Source: Balanoglossus misakiensis
Lineage: Eukaryota; Hemichordata
Assembly: GCA_040954595.2 (NCBI GenBank)
Contig: CM082587.2
Location: 5,146,001-5,210,000 of the forward strand
Reading direction: 5' to 3'
Length of the DNA stretch: 64,000 nucleotides
This document shows, piece by piece, positions 1-11,593 of this stretch. The notes beneath the pieces were generated by a model. The model was not told where the DNA came from and did no database searches. It worked only from the letters and a program-made list of their open reading frames with translations. A program made the position numbers and the translations under genes. The stretch's first letter is position 1. Each line of letters opens with the position of its first letter.

Positions 1-3000
1 CAGTGTTAACCTAAGGTTGGGTATTCTGCAAGGGTGAAGAATGATGTCTGTATGAATCATGAACTTACCAATATCGAGAGCGAGCTGTGGGAAGATATCC
101 GGCATAGGGGAATCAAATTTCAGATATCCCGGATAGGATTCCAGAGGTCTGGGAATGGTGGCCAGGACGGAGTCAATGAATGCTTTATTAAACGGATCGA
201 CGCCCTCGGTCGCTGGTTGGGATCCGCTGCCGTTATGAGAGGGAAGTGACGATTGGTTGAGTGACTGCTGCTGCGGGGAGGCAGTGAGCGTCATCGGTTC
301 GTCTTCTTTGCGCCCCGGTGCCTTTGTTGTCGATAGGTAGTTGTAGAACGATAATTCACATGTTAGCTCCTGATCGTCGGCTGTGTGATCTTGTCTGTGC
401 TGCTGGACAGCGGGTGCCGGTTTCTTGCTGCTTTGAAAAGTTGGGAGCGAGAAATCCGGAGATTTGCTCTTTGGGGGCGCTGCTTCTCCCCGTCGCCACG
501 ACGATGCGTCCATCGATCTGTTCCGGGGCGCGGTATGAACATTCTGCAGTGGTGACTGCATGACCACGTCGTCTACGCTGTACCCGGCAGATGATCTCGA
601 TGCGTGGGAGACCAACGTTGACGAAATGCCCCTCTCCACCTCTGCATCTCGAAATGCTTCCACGCCGAGATGTTCCGACATCATCAGCGATGACCTGCTC
701 CTGGTGGTTGCTGCCGGCGACGTCATGGCAACATCCTCCACGTGGTGCATCGACGGGATGGTCACGTTAGAATGCTGGTGAACCGAGAGGTGTGAGGCTA
801 TGCCGCTGCTTCCTGCGCTGGACTTGGACGACTGGGCATCTTCCGCGCTGGTTTCCAGAATAGGACTGTGAACACACAAAGTAGAACAAAAAAAAATAAA
901 TCACCTTAAATATGGTAACTAGATGTTTTAGAAAACTGATGAAACTCTTCCAAAATGTAATTTTCTGTATCATGGCTTGTATAAAGTCACTGTGGCAACA
1001 CAACATTTCATTACTCAATGGTTCAACATCCTGGCTGTAGTAAGGATGAAATGATAAATATAATTTACCTGAGTGGAGTTGCTGGTGGTGGGTTAGTCAT
1101 GGTGGCCTCAAAGCTATCCTCTTTGCCGTTGCTCACCACCCTCTGCGCCTGCCCCGCAGTGGCGCCCCCATTCTTACTTTCCACGGACAGCCTGTTGCCC
1201 AGGCTCATCTTGACGTCTTCGTTTCCGTGGCTCCCGGCGTCTCGGCCCACTACCTCCTCCATGGTGATGTCGGACATGGCCGCGCCGCCCATCATGGTGA
1301 CGTGCAGGCTCTCCCCGAGGCTGACCCGCCGGTGGCTGCTGCGGTCCTCGCTCGGCTGCCGGATGGTGCTGCAGGGCAGCGGGGGAGGGCAGGCCGACGG
1401 GTTGAAGGGGGTGGAGGCCATGCGGGCGGCCGCCTGGAACTCCTTGCTGCCGTGGTGAGTGAACTGGGTCGTCTCGTAGGTGGTGGTGGTGTCGATCCTG
1501 TCGTGGATCTGCAGCATGTCTATGCCGTCCAACATGTCATTCTCCTGGAGGGTGAATTTACAAAAACGAGAACACTATAATGAATAGGAATACCAATGTC
1601 CATGATAGAAGCCAAACACTTTGCTGGTCTGTCGGGCTAATCAGAGCAGAAAAAAACACCATCCTTTGGGCTCTGGTTAGTCAAATTACTCCGGGCTGTT
1701 AAAAACCTGGATCACGGCGATATCACTTCATGGCATCTTACCATGTCTGCTTTACTTTCTTTGGCATCAGTGTATATTGGTACTTGGTTTTCTTGATCTT
1801 CCTGAGGCACGACGACTTCAAGGCCCTTCGCAGGCTGTAGCACACCGGCCAATGGCCGACGCTCTCCTGAGGCTGACAGCTTGAAATTGTTCTGTGTTGG
1901 TCTGCAATCATGAAGAAACAAAGAGTGATACAAATAGTCATGTATAAGACCCATATTGTAAAGAATGAGTGACATGATATAGAATGCAGTTGCCTCAGGA
2001 CTACATTGCATTCCAGAGTTAACCTATTCAATAATGGATACCCAAAGCTTAAATGAACATCAACAGAATATACCATCTATATATGTATGCTGCCACTATG
2101 ATTCCCGTACACGCACCTATTCTCCTGGTTTTCCTTGTCAGTTTCCTTGCCTGTCGTACTTTCAGCATTCTCATCGAAGATGGCAAATCCCCCTGGCTGT
2201 GCGAACGGGTGGCTGGACGCACCCCCGACAAGGCTGAACACTGAACTGGGTGCGTGTTGAAAGTTGCCAGAGTTTCCTGTTGGGCAGCAGCAGAGAGGAA
2301 GAAGGGACATTAACTACCACTAGTATTTTGTGGGAACAAGGTTGTATGTGCGCGAGTAAATCCACAGATGCAAGCAAACAGACCAGCAGGGTCAAGGTTT
2401 CATGACAAGAAAGCGTACATGGACAGTTATGAAAGTCACATAGAATACAGACCCGTTTTTATGAGGGACAGAAAACAGATCTTACCAGAATGCGCAAACT
2501 GAGCTTCGAAGTCTTCGTCCGTCTGTTTGCAGACTCCCCCGAAGCCCTCGTCCCTGTGTATGCTGACGCCCCTGCGGATGCTGTCGTCCAGATCGTCCAG
2601 GAAGGGGTCGTTGAACATGGCCTCGATCACCCCGAGGGCCTCCTTGGTGTGGACGGTCGGAGAGGGCGCCACCAGCAAGTGTCCCGGAGTGCCCAGTGGG
2701 GTGGGGTAGTCACTGGACAAATTCTGCACGTTCTCCACTGGGGTCTTCTTCTGGGACGTGGCGGTGTCCACGAACATGCTATTCGGGGTTTTGGTCACTT
2801 GGGCTGGCATTTGAGGGGTTGGCTGTGCAGCCGCCGACGGTGTTGAGGTAGGGATGTTGTAGGCCTGACTCTGGGGTGCCATTATTCGTCCGCTGAGAGA
2901 ACCTGGATAGGAAAAAAATCAAGCACATTAAATATGAATTTCTTGACATGTCTCCAAAACAAATATTTTGGGGGAGAGGGGAGGGGAGGGAGGCAACAGA

Positions 3001-6000
3001 AGCTGTGCTTACCAGTGGAAGAAGTAGTAGTGTCTTCAAAGTTCAGTCTCTGGGTGACAGTGAAATCCCTGCGTGAAAAATACAAACTGTACTGGTAAAA
3101 TCCACTTTCACTGAGAAATCGAATTGAAGCAGATATGCATAAGCAGAAGAGTCTAAGTCAACATCAGTGTTAGGTATATCTTATTGTTTTTAAAGAGCTG
3201 TGGTAAGATCATGAACAGAGTGCTCTGGGTAAGGACTACAACGATTTTATCACAATGTCAGTTATTTCTTGATTTTATACTCACTGATCTTTCTCCAAAG
3301 ACTTATCCAGTGTAGGAAGGGAGAATCTGTTAGCCGAATGTGTCTTCTCAGGTTGGACAGGATCTGTCCTGACTGCAAACAAGCTCCTTTGTGATTCTGG
3401 CCGCAGAGTTAAAGTGCTCTCCGTGGGCTGAGACAACGGGCGAGGAGGGTTGTTTTCGGTGCCGCTGTTAAACGGCTGTCTCTGCATCTCTTTTGGCTGG
3501 AACGCATTCCCACCAGGGATCGGTCGGCTTTGCCTGCAGGGTGGATCCGCATCCCTGGCGATGTCAAAGGGCAGTCCCTGCTCCGCTGGCTGGAACGGCT
3601 GGACGTCCACCGGCCGTTGCTGTTGACAGAGGAAAGTGTTGGCATCTGTGCCGATGACAAAGGGCTTTCTCCCCGCCTGTTGCGACTGCGTGGCTGCTAC
3701 GCCGTCCATCGACGCCGGAGACGGCGCTGCATCACTGGCGATGGCACCCGTCAGCTGCTGCGATTGGTAGGCAGCGCCGTCCATTGGCACCTGCTGCTGC
3801 TGCTGGTGGGAACGGTCGGCGTCCCTGGCGATGTGAAACGGTTGCTTTGCCTGATCATGCTGTTGGAGGTGACCTTGTGGCTCGGTGGCCTGTCCAATAC
3901 TTAACTGTCTCCTAACCGGTTCTGCTTGGTGGTGATCAGTTACTCTTTCCGTGTTTAGCGGTCTGTTGGGCTCTGCAGGGCGTCTGAAATCCAACGACAA
4001 ATTTGTATAATTTGGAGGATGCTAGATCGCACAGTCCCAACAGGAACACAGTGTTTGGACCAACTCCCTTGTACACGAAAGTCAATGTTTAGCCCTTTCA
4101 CTACTAATGTTCAGTCTGAACCTATTGATTTCTTTTGTAAGGTTGGACCTTTAAAGAGCCTCAGGGTGAATGGGTTAAAGCCAGTTAACCCAATACATAT
4201 ACACTATATTTACCTCGGGTCCAATACTTTCCGCTGTTCATCCAACATCCTGTTTCGATCAGCTTCTATCTGCTGCCTCTGCAGTTCAAAGAATCGGCGG
4301 TTTTCCTCCATGATCCGCCTCTGCTCTTCTTGGAACTGTTGCTGTTGAAGCATCAGCTCTTCCTGTTGTCGTCGCAGCAGCTCTTGTTGCTCTGGAAGAG
4401 TTCATCACAGATGGAAATGGGATGGTAAGTCAAGTATGTCAAAGACCACTCCGGGCTTGACGATTACCTGCCAATTTTTGCATTATTTCCATGTTTTTAT
4501 TTTCCAACTTAAATTGGTCCATCTAAATAAGCTTACTGATAGGTATACATGAACACTGTATCGATGCCCGATTGTGACTGCATGTTGCAATTTGAACACG
4601 CTATGTGCCGCACCGATTTAATCAGCCTCCATACAAACAGTACGTAGCTATCGTGGTATGCATCGCCAAGAGATGACAAGCTGAGAGGTTTTCGTGTACC
4701 TTTGATGGCTTTCTGCGCAGCTTTCTCTCTGTACTTCAAAGCCCGCAGTTCCTCCAAAGACATTTCCCGGACACCGGCGTACACCAGGTCCTTGCAGTAC
4801 ATCGCTTCAAACTTCTGGCCACTGTCGTCTGTTGTCTGTTATCAAAGAAAAAACAAAATGGGAATACTCTACCAATATCTACCAGTATTTCACTGGGAAT
4901 CATATGCACAAACAAGAACCCCCTCCCCTACACATTTTCACAGTGCTTACCCTTGCCATGTGCTCCAGTGGAAATGTTGGCTTCTCCGGTTTTCTGGCAC
5001 TCAGAACCTGATTTCCCATCTCTGGCAGTTTGCGGGGTGTCCTGTAAAATGTAAAATTGAGAGAGGGATATTTTATCAAGGTATGGCTACTTGGGTTTAG
5101 AGTACTAACATTGTATACCCCTCCTAGACTACTTATGATTTTTTTTCTTCAAATTTTTCTCTACAATGAACGTGAGACATGTGAATTCATCAATCAACTC
5201 TAGAGTAAGTATTGCACATCTCCTTACATGTAAACAGCTGCACCTTCATCCTCGTGGACAGAGAAAGCTGGTTGAGCCGAACCGTCAGCCCCACTTGCAG
5301 TACCCCGTCGCTGTGGAATCTGAATGTGATAAGAGCGACATCGCACATTAAATGTTTGTGCCAACAGAAAGATACCCTTGGTGGAAACTGTTGACTCAGC
5401 AGTATTTCGATCTTTGCTAAATTTCTAAACGATTTCGGGTAGTATCCTTACCCTGTGCGTATTCCACTTGCCGGGATTCTGTACATTTTCTTTCCGGTGT
5501 TCTTTCCTGGGTGCAAGCTGGCTCCATTCCCCCGTGGCGCCCGGAATCAGAGAACCGCTGGGCCCCGACGACACCGCATTCTCATCAAACACTTGAACAA
5601 CTGTGTTTGGCTGATCCGTGGGCAGTGCAGACAAAGTTCCCAGACCTCTGGACTTTGCTGGTACAGAGGAAACAACAATGAAGATGTTGAAGGTGGGATT
5701 GCTAAGAGCTCTCCCGACAATGATTTAATTGAGGTTATAAAATAGCAGTGTTCGCCCAAGAACAAAATTAAGATATACCAATAGAACATCATTATCATAA
5801 CAATTAATTCTATTGGGGTGGGAATCCCATCAAACCCGATCCTCACCTTGAACATGTGGCCCTACTCTCACATTTGGCGCCTTCTTCACTTTCTTTCCCT
5901 GTGGCTTCAGTCCTCCGAGGGCAACCCTCTGACCGCCGTCTGAAGACAGGCCGTCTTGTTCGTCTTCTTCTTCGACAGCCTGCCTCGCCACTCTGCACTG

Positions 6001-7471
6001 GAACTCCCTATACACGTACAAGGGAAGTTGAAATGTTTAAAAGCTAATTAGCTGTAACTTTTGAATTTCCCTACGTTTCACGATTTTTATTTTGTCTATA
6101 TACTGCAGTTTCTTGTCCACTCCCTAACATTGGCCTATATTTGCCTATGTGATCGAATGATTTGTGGCAGTCAACCACCACTACCTTACCTATGGAGACG
6201 TTGGAGTTTCTCCCTTGGTTCTGCATGTTTGGCGATACCCTCCAAGTAGACGGCATCTGCTTTCTTGGTTCCGCCGAGTTTCTCCAACTCGGTCGCCCAG
6301 GCTTCATAGAGCGAGGCACATTTCCATCCAATGCCTTGATCGTTTAAAAACTGATATATCTCAATCTTGTCCGTACAGCAGTTGCACTGCAATGGTAATG
6401 TAATAAACAGATTGATTGAATATTTAGGAAGTTTACTATGTTTAGACATATACACCAGCTATTTTATGTCCTCTCATGCTAGCCAAGTCCAGAGATTGTG
6501 GAACATACCTGCGCTAGCCACAGACCAAAAGACCAATTGTATACTTACAAATTTCAGCCAGGTGTCAATGTATCGTTCATCATTGTGGTATTGCTTGTAG
6601 TCTTTGAAGTGTGTAACACATCTCTCCAGTAGTGCGGGTAGATTGCTATCCTTTCCACCTTTGGGAAAGTTCTGTTCGGTCCATTTCACGTACTGGTACC
6701 ATACACTGAACGGATCGTCACCTTGATACATTCGTATTTCAGTTTCAAAATGCCTGTTGGTGTCAAGTTGTACCAGAAATGTCAGTCTTCCATCTGAAGC
6801 TAGTACTAGTAGATGTTATGCATCGCACCAAATCAATGCTCTGATAAAGGTAGTCTGTGTGATGTGCATTGTGTGGTAAATGTAGAAAATTGGAATGAAT
6901 GTAAACTGCCTTTGTATGGGACTTGTTAACTACTTTTCACACCTGGCATTCTCACTCACTCAGTCACCTATTTTCGCTTTGGTAACGGTTTTCTGTGTTG
7001 CCCATGTTGTACCGTTATCTTGGTAACTAAAGCAATCAAGGTAGGCTATACGTGCACTCTCTGGCGGCGATCATTTTGTTGTAACTCTCAAATGCACGAG
7101 GCGTATATACTTTTGTGTTGCAATGTTCTTAGCCAACGAGATAATGCCATAGTCTATCTATACACCTGATGCCCACAATAACACCAGGCGAAACTTTCGG
7201 GTACGTAGAATATATGTTAGCTCATCATGGCAATGTGGTTCGCTTGGTTTTCCAGGAAGAGCCCAGATCGAACGTCGTGCAACATATAAGGAGCTAAATG
7301 AATACATGTATCGGTGATAGCTTACTGGATTTGTTGTTGAATGGCGAAATTTGTTTGGGTGTCCCCTTCTATCGGTTGGAGAGCTGCCGTGAGAGCCGTC
7401 ATTTTCCGACCTTGTCGAATTGGCTGGACATTTTCCTTGCTGAGTTCCCACTGCTCGTGGCCTCCGTCCAT
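1..7471 (-). CDS. MADBUB-type spindle checkpoint protein (BUB1/BUBR1), 3' part outside window
   Basis: Spindle assembly checkpoint protein combining BUBR1 and BUB1 features. Sixteen exons are visible: 7326-7471, 6549-6753, 6190-6386, 5847-6007, 5452-5657, 5228-5310, 4951-5041, 4700-4835, 4214-4391, 3285-3983, 3013-3068, 2486-2902, 2117-2276, 1742-1901, 1069-1544, 69-865; all phases join and give 1389 residues. Seen in order: KEN box at residues 12-14 (ELSKENVQP), Mad3/BUB1 TPR domain (about 50-190), an ABBA-like motif QVFDEN near 260 and second KEN at 292-294, the Bub3-binding GLEBS motif (MYCKDLVYAGVREMSLEELR, 375-394), a Gln/Glu coiled coil, a repeat-rich exon, the BUB1-like block TVHTKEALGVIEAMF, FAIFDEN plus a third KEN (889-908), and ASTPF near 1008-1012. 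The last visible exon resembles the stretch just before the BUB1 kinase, so the kinase domain should lie left of the window. The start ATG (7471) has A at -3 and G at +4. Confidence 0.93.
3285..3983 (-). repeat. Six ~30-residue repeats with ABBA-like cores inside MADBUB exon 10
   Basis: This 699-bp exon encodes about residues 468-701 and is rich in Gln, Pro and Ala. Units begin near residues 516, 546, 575, 606, 638 and 669, a spacing of 29-32 residues. Cores read PFHIARDAD, TGAIASDAA, PFVIGTDAN, PFDIARDAD, PFNSGTENN and LFAVRTDPV, each followed by a Gln/Pro linker. Four of six fit F-x-[I/V]-x-x-D. That resembles the ABBA motif (F-x-[ILV]-[FHY]-x-[DE]) bound by CDC20 and cyclin A, but lacks the fourth-position aromatic. 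Similar nucleotide blocks recur too, so the repeats probably arose by tandem duplication. Confidence 0.75.
4089..4178. repeat. Dispersed palindromic element 'CCCTTTCACC', copy 1
   Basis: About 90 bp, ends AGCCCTTTCA and GAATGGGTTAAAG, internal GGTTGGACC. In a MADBUB intron. Confidence 0.6.
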
Positions 7472-7823
7472 ACTTACTTGGTGATGGGAGACAAAAAGTA
7501 TGAACAATTACTCTAAGAAACCAAAATAACCCTGTTAAAAACTTCAACTACTCCGCCATTTCAATTTGAAACAAGGCGCGCTGCGCATGCCCATAACTGT
7601 TAGTATACATTTCCCGTGATGCAACACGATAAATTTCCCTCCAATGTTGTATGATGGCGCTCTTCCATTACTGGAGTAAACAACTAACAAAGTATCCATA
7701 GAGACGTGAAACAGATAAACACCGACTCCATATTATTCTGTCCGTCATTTGACAACCAGGCAGTAGATTTTCTTGTGCTCGAAGTAATATTTCACTGGAT
7801 TTCGGCTATTTGTTCGCCCAATC
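7472..7823. promoter_or_regulatory. Shared divergent promoter of MADBUB and ODAD3
   Basis: Only 352 bp separate the two start codons, which point away from each other. Both 5' UTRs and both promoters must fit here or in unseen upstream exons. I see no clear TATA box near either start. The minus strand just before the MADBUB ATG contains AAGTAAGTATGG, which looks like a splice donor but also supplies the strong Kozak context. Confidence 0.5.
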
Positions 7824-10800
7824 ATGCCGGGCGCCGGCCGTGGGAACAACAAAGCTCCGATCACGGAGCAAATCAGTGAGCTTCAGAGGAAAATCGCGTT
7901 GTTAGGTGAGTAGATCGACCACTGTTCTCGAAGTCGAACTGCAGAACGAACTGTTTCGTTTGTACTGTTACTGTGATGTCCAATGAACAACAAACGAGGT
8001 TTGTTCCAGAACGTTACTGGGAGATATTTCTGAGCGAATAATACTCGTGGGTGATCAATCAACTATTCTAAGCTACCAAATTGAATATTAAATGTCATCA
8101 TTGGCATGCTTCTGTCAGCCTTCAGTGGGATGATGCATTGATGGGACAGTGTGAAAAGTGTACAATGTCCAACAACATGTTAATTTCAGAATACTTTTCA
8201 CCTTTAAAGTGACAATTCATACAGTATGATTGGTTTTAATTTGATAGACGGTGATCGGAAAGCCTATTACGAAAGTTCACAATGGACGATGAAGAAGAAC
8301 AGAGAGACTATTGCCAAAATGCGCAAGGAAAACAAATCCCTGCACAAGAAACTGGCTGACAGCAAAGCAGGAGACGAGAAAGTGATCAACACAGCATTTT
8401 CAGATAGGAATGTTGAGAGAGCTGCCATGAGGGGAAAATCTGGCAGGGTGAGTTTCCTTTCGTCCCTTCAAAACACTAACCCTTTCACCCCCAGTTCCCT
8501 CTTTAGAGGTCCAACCTTACCACAGAAAACAAATGGGTTTGGACTGAACTATGATGATGAAAGGGTATCTTCTTGCTGTATCCTCAAGAGTTAAAAACAG
8601 TTTGTCACATTTTAAGAAAAAAAGTCTGTCACCAATATGGGGAAGTTGTCAAATGAGTTCTTTCGCTTCGAGATACTGCAGCTACATGTATATATCTGTT
8701 TTATGTATCAGAAAACAATTGTATCAGTCCTCCACTGTTTTGTGTTTTCCAGCAAGCAATTGGCATCATGGATCAGAAGGTGTGTGAAATGATAAAGAAA
8801 CTGAACGCTTTCAAAGCCCAAACGGAAAAGAAAGAGCGAAAGCTTGGGGAACTGAAGACACAACACAAACAAATGAACAAAGATGCCTCGGACGCAGAAG
8901 CAATGGACGAAGGGTCTTCAGATGAAGCACAGGTGAGACTGGGTGGTATTGAACCCCCTACAGAATGTTCGTTTTGGAATTGACCAAGTGTTTTTCGCCA
9001 ACAGTGGATTCATCCATTTTTGGGGGAGAGGTAAAAATGTATGGTTGTGCGTAACAGTGTCATGTGTAAGTGTGTTGATATATAAATATTGAATGTCTGT
9101 GTATATTCATGCAGCCAACCATAGTAGATGATAGTTGTACATATTTGTATGTGAAATTTTTTTTTAATCATTTCTGTGCGCAGAGATTGCGAGCCCTGGA
9201 GAACAGACTCGACAAGGCCAATCTGAAATTGCATGAGGCCGAGCACATCAACAGAACGTACGACAGCATCAAGGGGCAGATGTGCGGAGACGCCATGGGA
9301 TTCGGAAACAACCTGGACGACTTGGAGAAGGAAATCGAGCGGCAGAAAGAGGAACTGAAAGAGCTGAAAGAGATGAACAAGGACGCGCAGATATCCCGGG
9401 ATGCTGCAAAGGTAATGCGGTTGTCAATTTCACTGCTTTTATTACTATTAGCACATGTGGCCTCTATCTATTAAACGTGATCCCATTCTGAATCAGAATC
9501 AGACGTGACCTAACACTCACTGATGGAGATGGTTATTTTTTTTGTCTCTTGATAGGCTGAGCTTTCTAGGCATGAAGAGACGGTGTACGCAGAGAGGAAG
9601 AAACGTGAGGAGGCATTGAACGACTTGAAGAAACAGGCCGAGGAGAAGAAACAACATGCTGAGAGAGTGGAGAGAAGGGTATGTTGGACATTTGTGAATT
9701 CTATGAAGTTTCAGTGATTGTCTTAATCTGGGTGGGGTTAAGTGTGACAATTTCCAGTCTCGTTGCCGTGACAATTTTCATTTTAATTCAAAGTATGTAT
9801 TTTGGGCCACATACTTGAATCAAAGTTTGTCATTAAAAGATAAGTATGTCAAATGACGTGCTTGATTATTGCAGAGGATAAGATTGGAGTGTACTGGACT
9901 GTTTATGTTTGTATTGTATTAAAAAATGAAAATTTTGTGCTTGAAATGACCAGTCCCTGATATTAAACATTTGTATGGTGTGTGTTTTTCTGTTACGCAG
10001 TTACAGAGAGCATCAGTCCAGCACGACGACCTGACACCGGAACAGAAACAGGCTCTGACCGGCGAGGAGCAAGAGAGGAAGATAGGCACCTACGAGGAGG
10101 CCTTCAACGCCATCAAGGAGGCCACCGGAGTCTCGGACCTCGCCGAGGTCGTCGCCCGGTTCGAGTCTCAGGAGGACACCACCAAGCATCTTGAGGAGCT
10201 GAAGAAGGACAGCGAGAAGCAGCTGGCGCGTCTCAGAGAGGAGAAGGAGAAACTCCAGAAGGAGTTTGAGGAGATGAAGTACTCTGGGGAAGCCAAGCTG
10301 TCCAGGTGAGTCGGAGTGAAACCTGTTCAGATTTTCTCTCCTTCAGAAGTAAAATACTGAAAGTAATGTCATAAGTCACAGCTAATGTCCCTTTAAGAGT
10401 GTCCGTGCAACAGTAGTGGTGTAACAAGATTCTTTGAAAGCCTTCCTTGTCTAAACTTGGTGTATTTCTCCGTCCACTCTTCACAGCGGTCAGCGCATGC
10501 TGGAAGATTTCCAGTCCCACCTGGCCAAAGAGGAAGATCGCCGCGAAGAAGCGTTCGACAAGTTGGACAGGTCCAGCAAGCTGTTGGTGAACGTCAAGGC
10601 CGGCGTGGAACATCTGTCGGACAAACTGCAACACCTGAAAGCAGTGAGTGTACATCCTTGTGTTCGTTCTCTGCGGGTGACTTTTGTTTTGAAATTATTC
10701 ATCTGTGGGACAAAGTCACATCAACTCTTCTGCTCAATTTTCAGATGAAATCTTTTGCAGATAACTCGCACAGTGGTAGTCAAACGAAATAAAACTTGGC

Positions 10801-11593
10801 GATGTATAACGCATTTTTTTTATATCTTGCATCACCCAGACCAAAGGCCATGTACCTCAGGCCCAACTATCACCGTCCTCAGACGAGTACGTCTTAGATT
10901 TACTATCACAGTGTGAAGAGAAACTACTGAAACTGATGGAAGAGTTAGATGGCAAAGATTTAGAAGAAACCCTGAAAACAATGGAGGAGGAAGAGGTGAG
11001 TCTCCAATGAGGATACCCCCCCCCCTTTTCCTAAGATCTGAGATTTGAGAAACCACATCAAGGAGTGGCATGCATACAACAATGCGAGGAGTGACTGAAA
11101 CCGATACAGTCAGAATAATGAGAGTAACACACATTTTTGTTTGTCAATTTCTTTTTAAAAACCTAGTTCCATGCTGGCATTGAGGGAAATCTGCCCCAAT
11201 ACAACACCCGTGTTAAACTACCGACCACTCAGAAAGACCTGGTCTTTGATGGTGAGTATTGCAACATTGATATTTGATCAGAGTGCCGCTTAGGGATAAA
11301 GTAAAATGCAAAACATGATTTACTGAAATTTCAAACTTCTTGCCATTTTAAAAGTTCTGTGGAATCTGACAGACAATCAAGAGGAATTAATGGTGTACAC
11401 CGTCTAGTTGTCTAATCAAAATTGCTGATGTGACTAACGTACAATCACTTCGTCAATTTCAGACGATGATGACAGTGGTGACGATGAAGACGTCATCACC
11501 AGGACTCAACTCAAGAGACAGGCGCAGCAGATTGTCGACTCCAAGACTAAAAAACACAAGGTCCGTTCCCGCAAGAAGAAGGCAAAGTCCTAA
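7824..11593 (+). CDS. ODAD3: Outer dynein arm docking complex subunit 3 (CCDC151)
   Basis: Coiled-coil subunit of the axonemal complex that anchors outer dynein arms to ciliary doublet microtubules. Ten exons: 7824-7905, 8248-8447, 8753-8932, 9184-9411, 9556-9678, 10001-10305, 10487-10643, 10840-10995, 11167-11251, 11463-11593; phases join to a 548-residue protein ending TAA (human about 595). Recognition rests on the N-terminal block GDRKAYYESSQWTMKKNRET, the block RALENRLDKANLKLHEAEHI and the block EEMKYSGEAKLS, all close to the vertebrate protein. Almost the whole chain is Lys/Glu-rich heptad-type sequence. The C-terminus has an acidic DDDDSGDDED run followed by a basic KKHKVRSRKKKAK tail. 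It shares a promoter region with MADBUB. Confidence 0.95.
8477..8567. repeat. Dispersed palindromic element 'CCCTTTCACC', copy 2
   Basis: Ends TAACCCTTTCACC and GAAAGGGTA; internal GTTTGGACTGAAC. It starts 29 bp after the ODAD3 exon 2 donor. Confidence 0.7.

Noticed and set aside
10982-11134. 100-codon minus-strand frame opposite ODA docking exon 8
   Set aside because: Shadow of the ODAD3 exon; no independent support.
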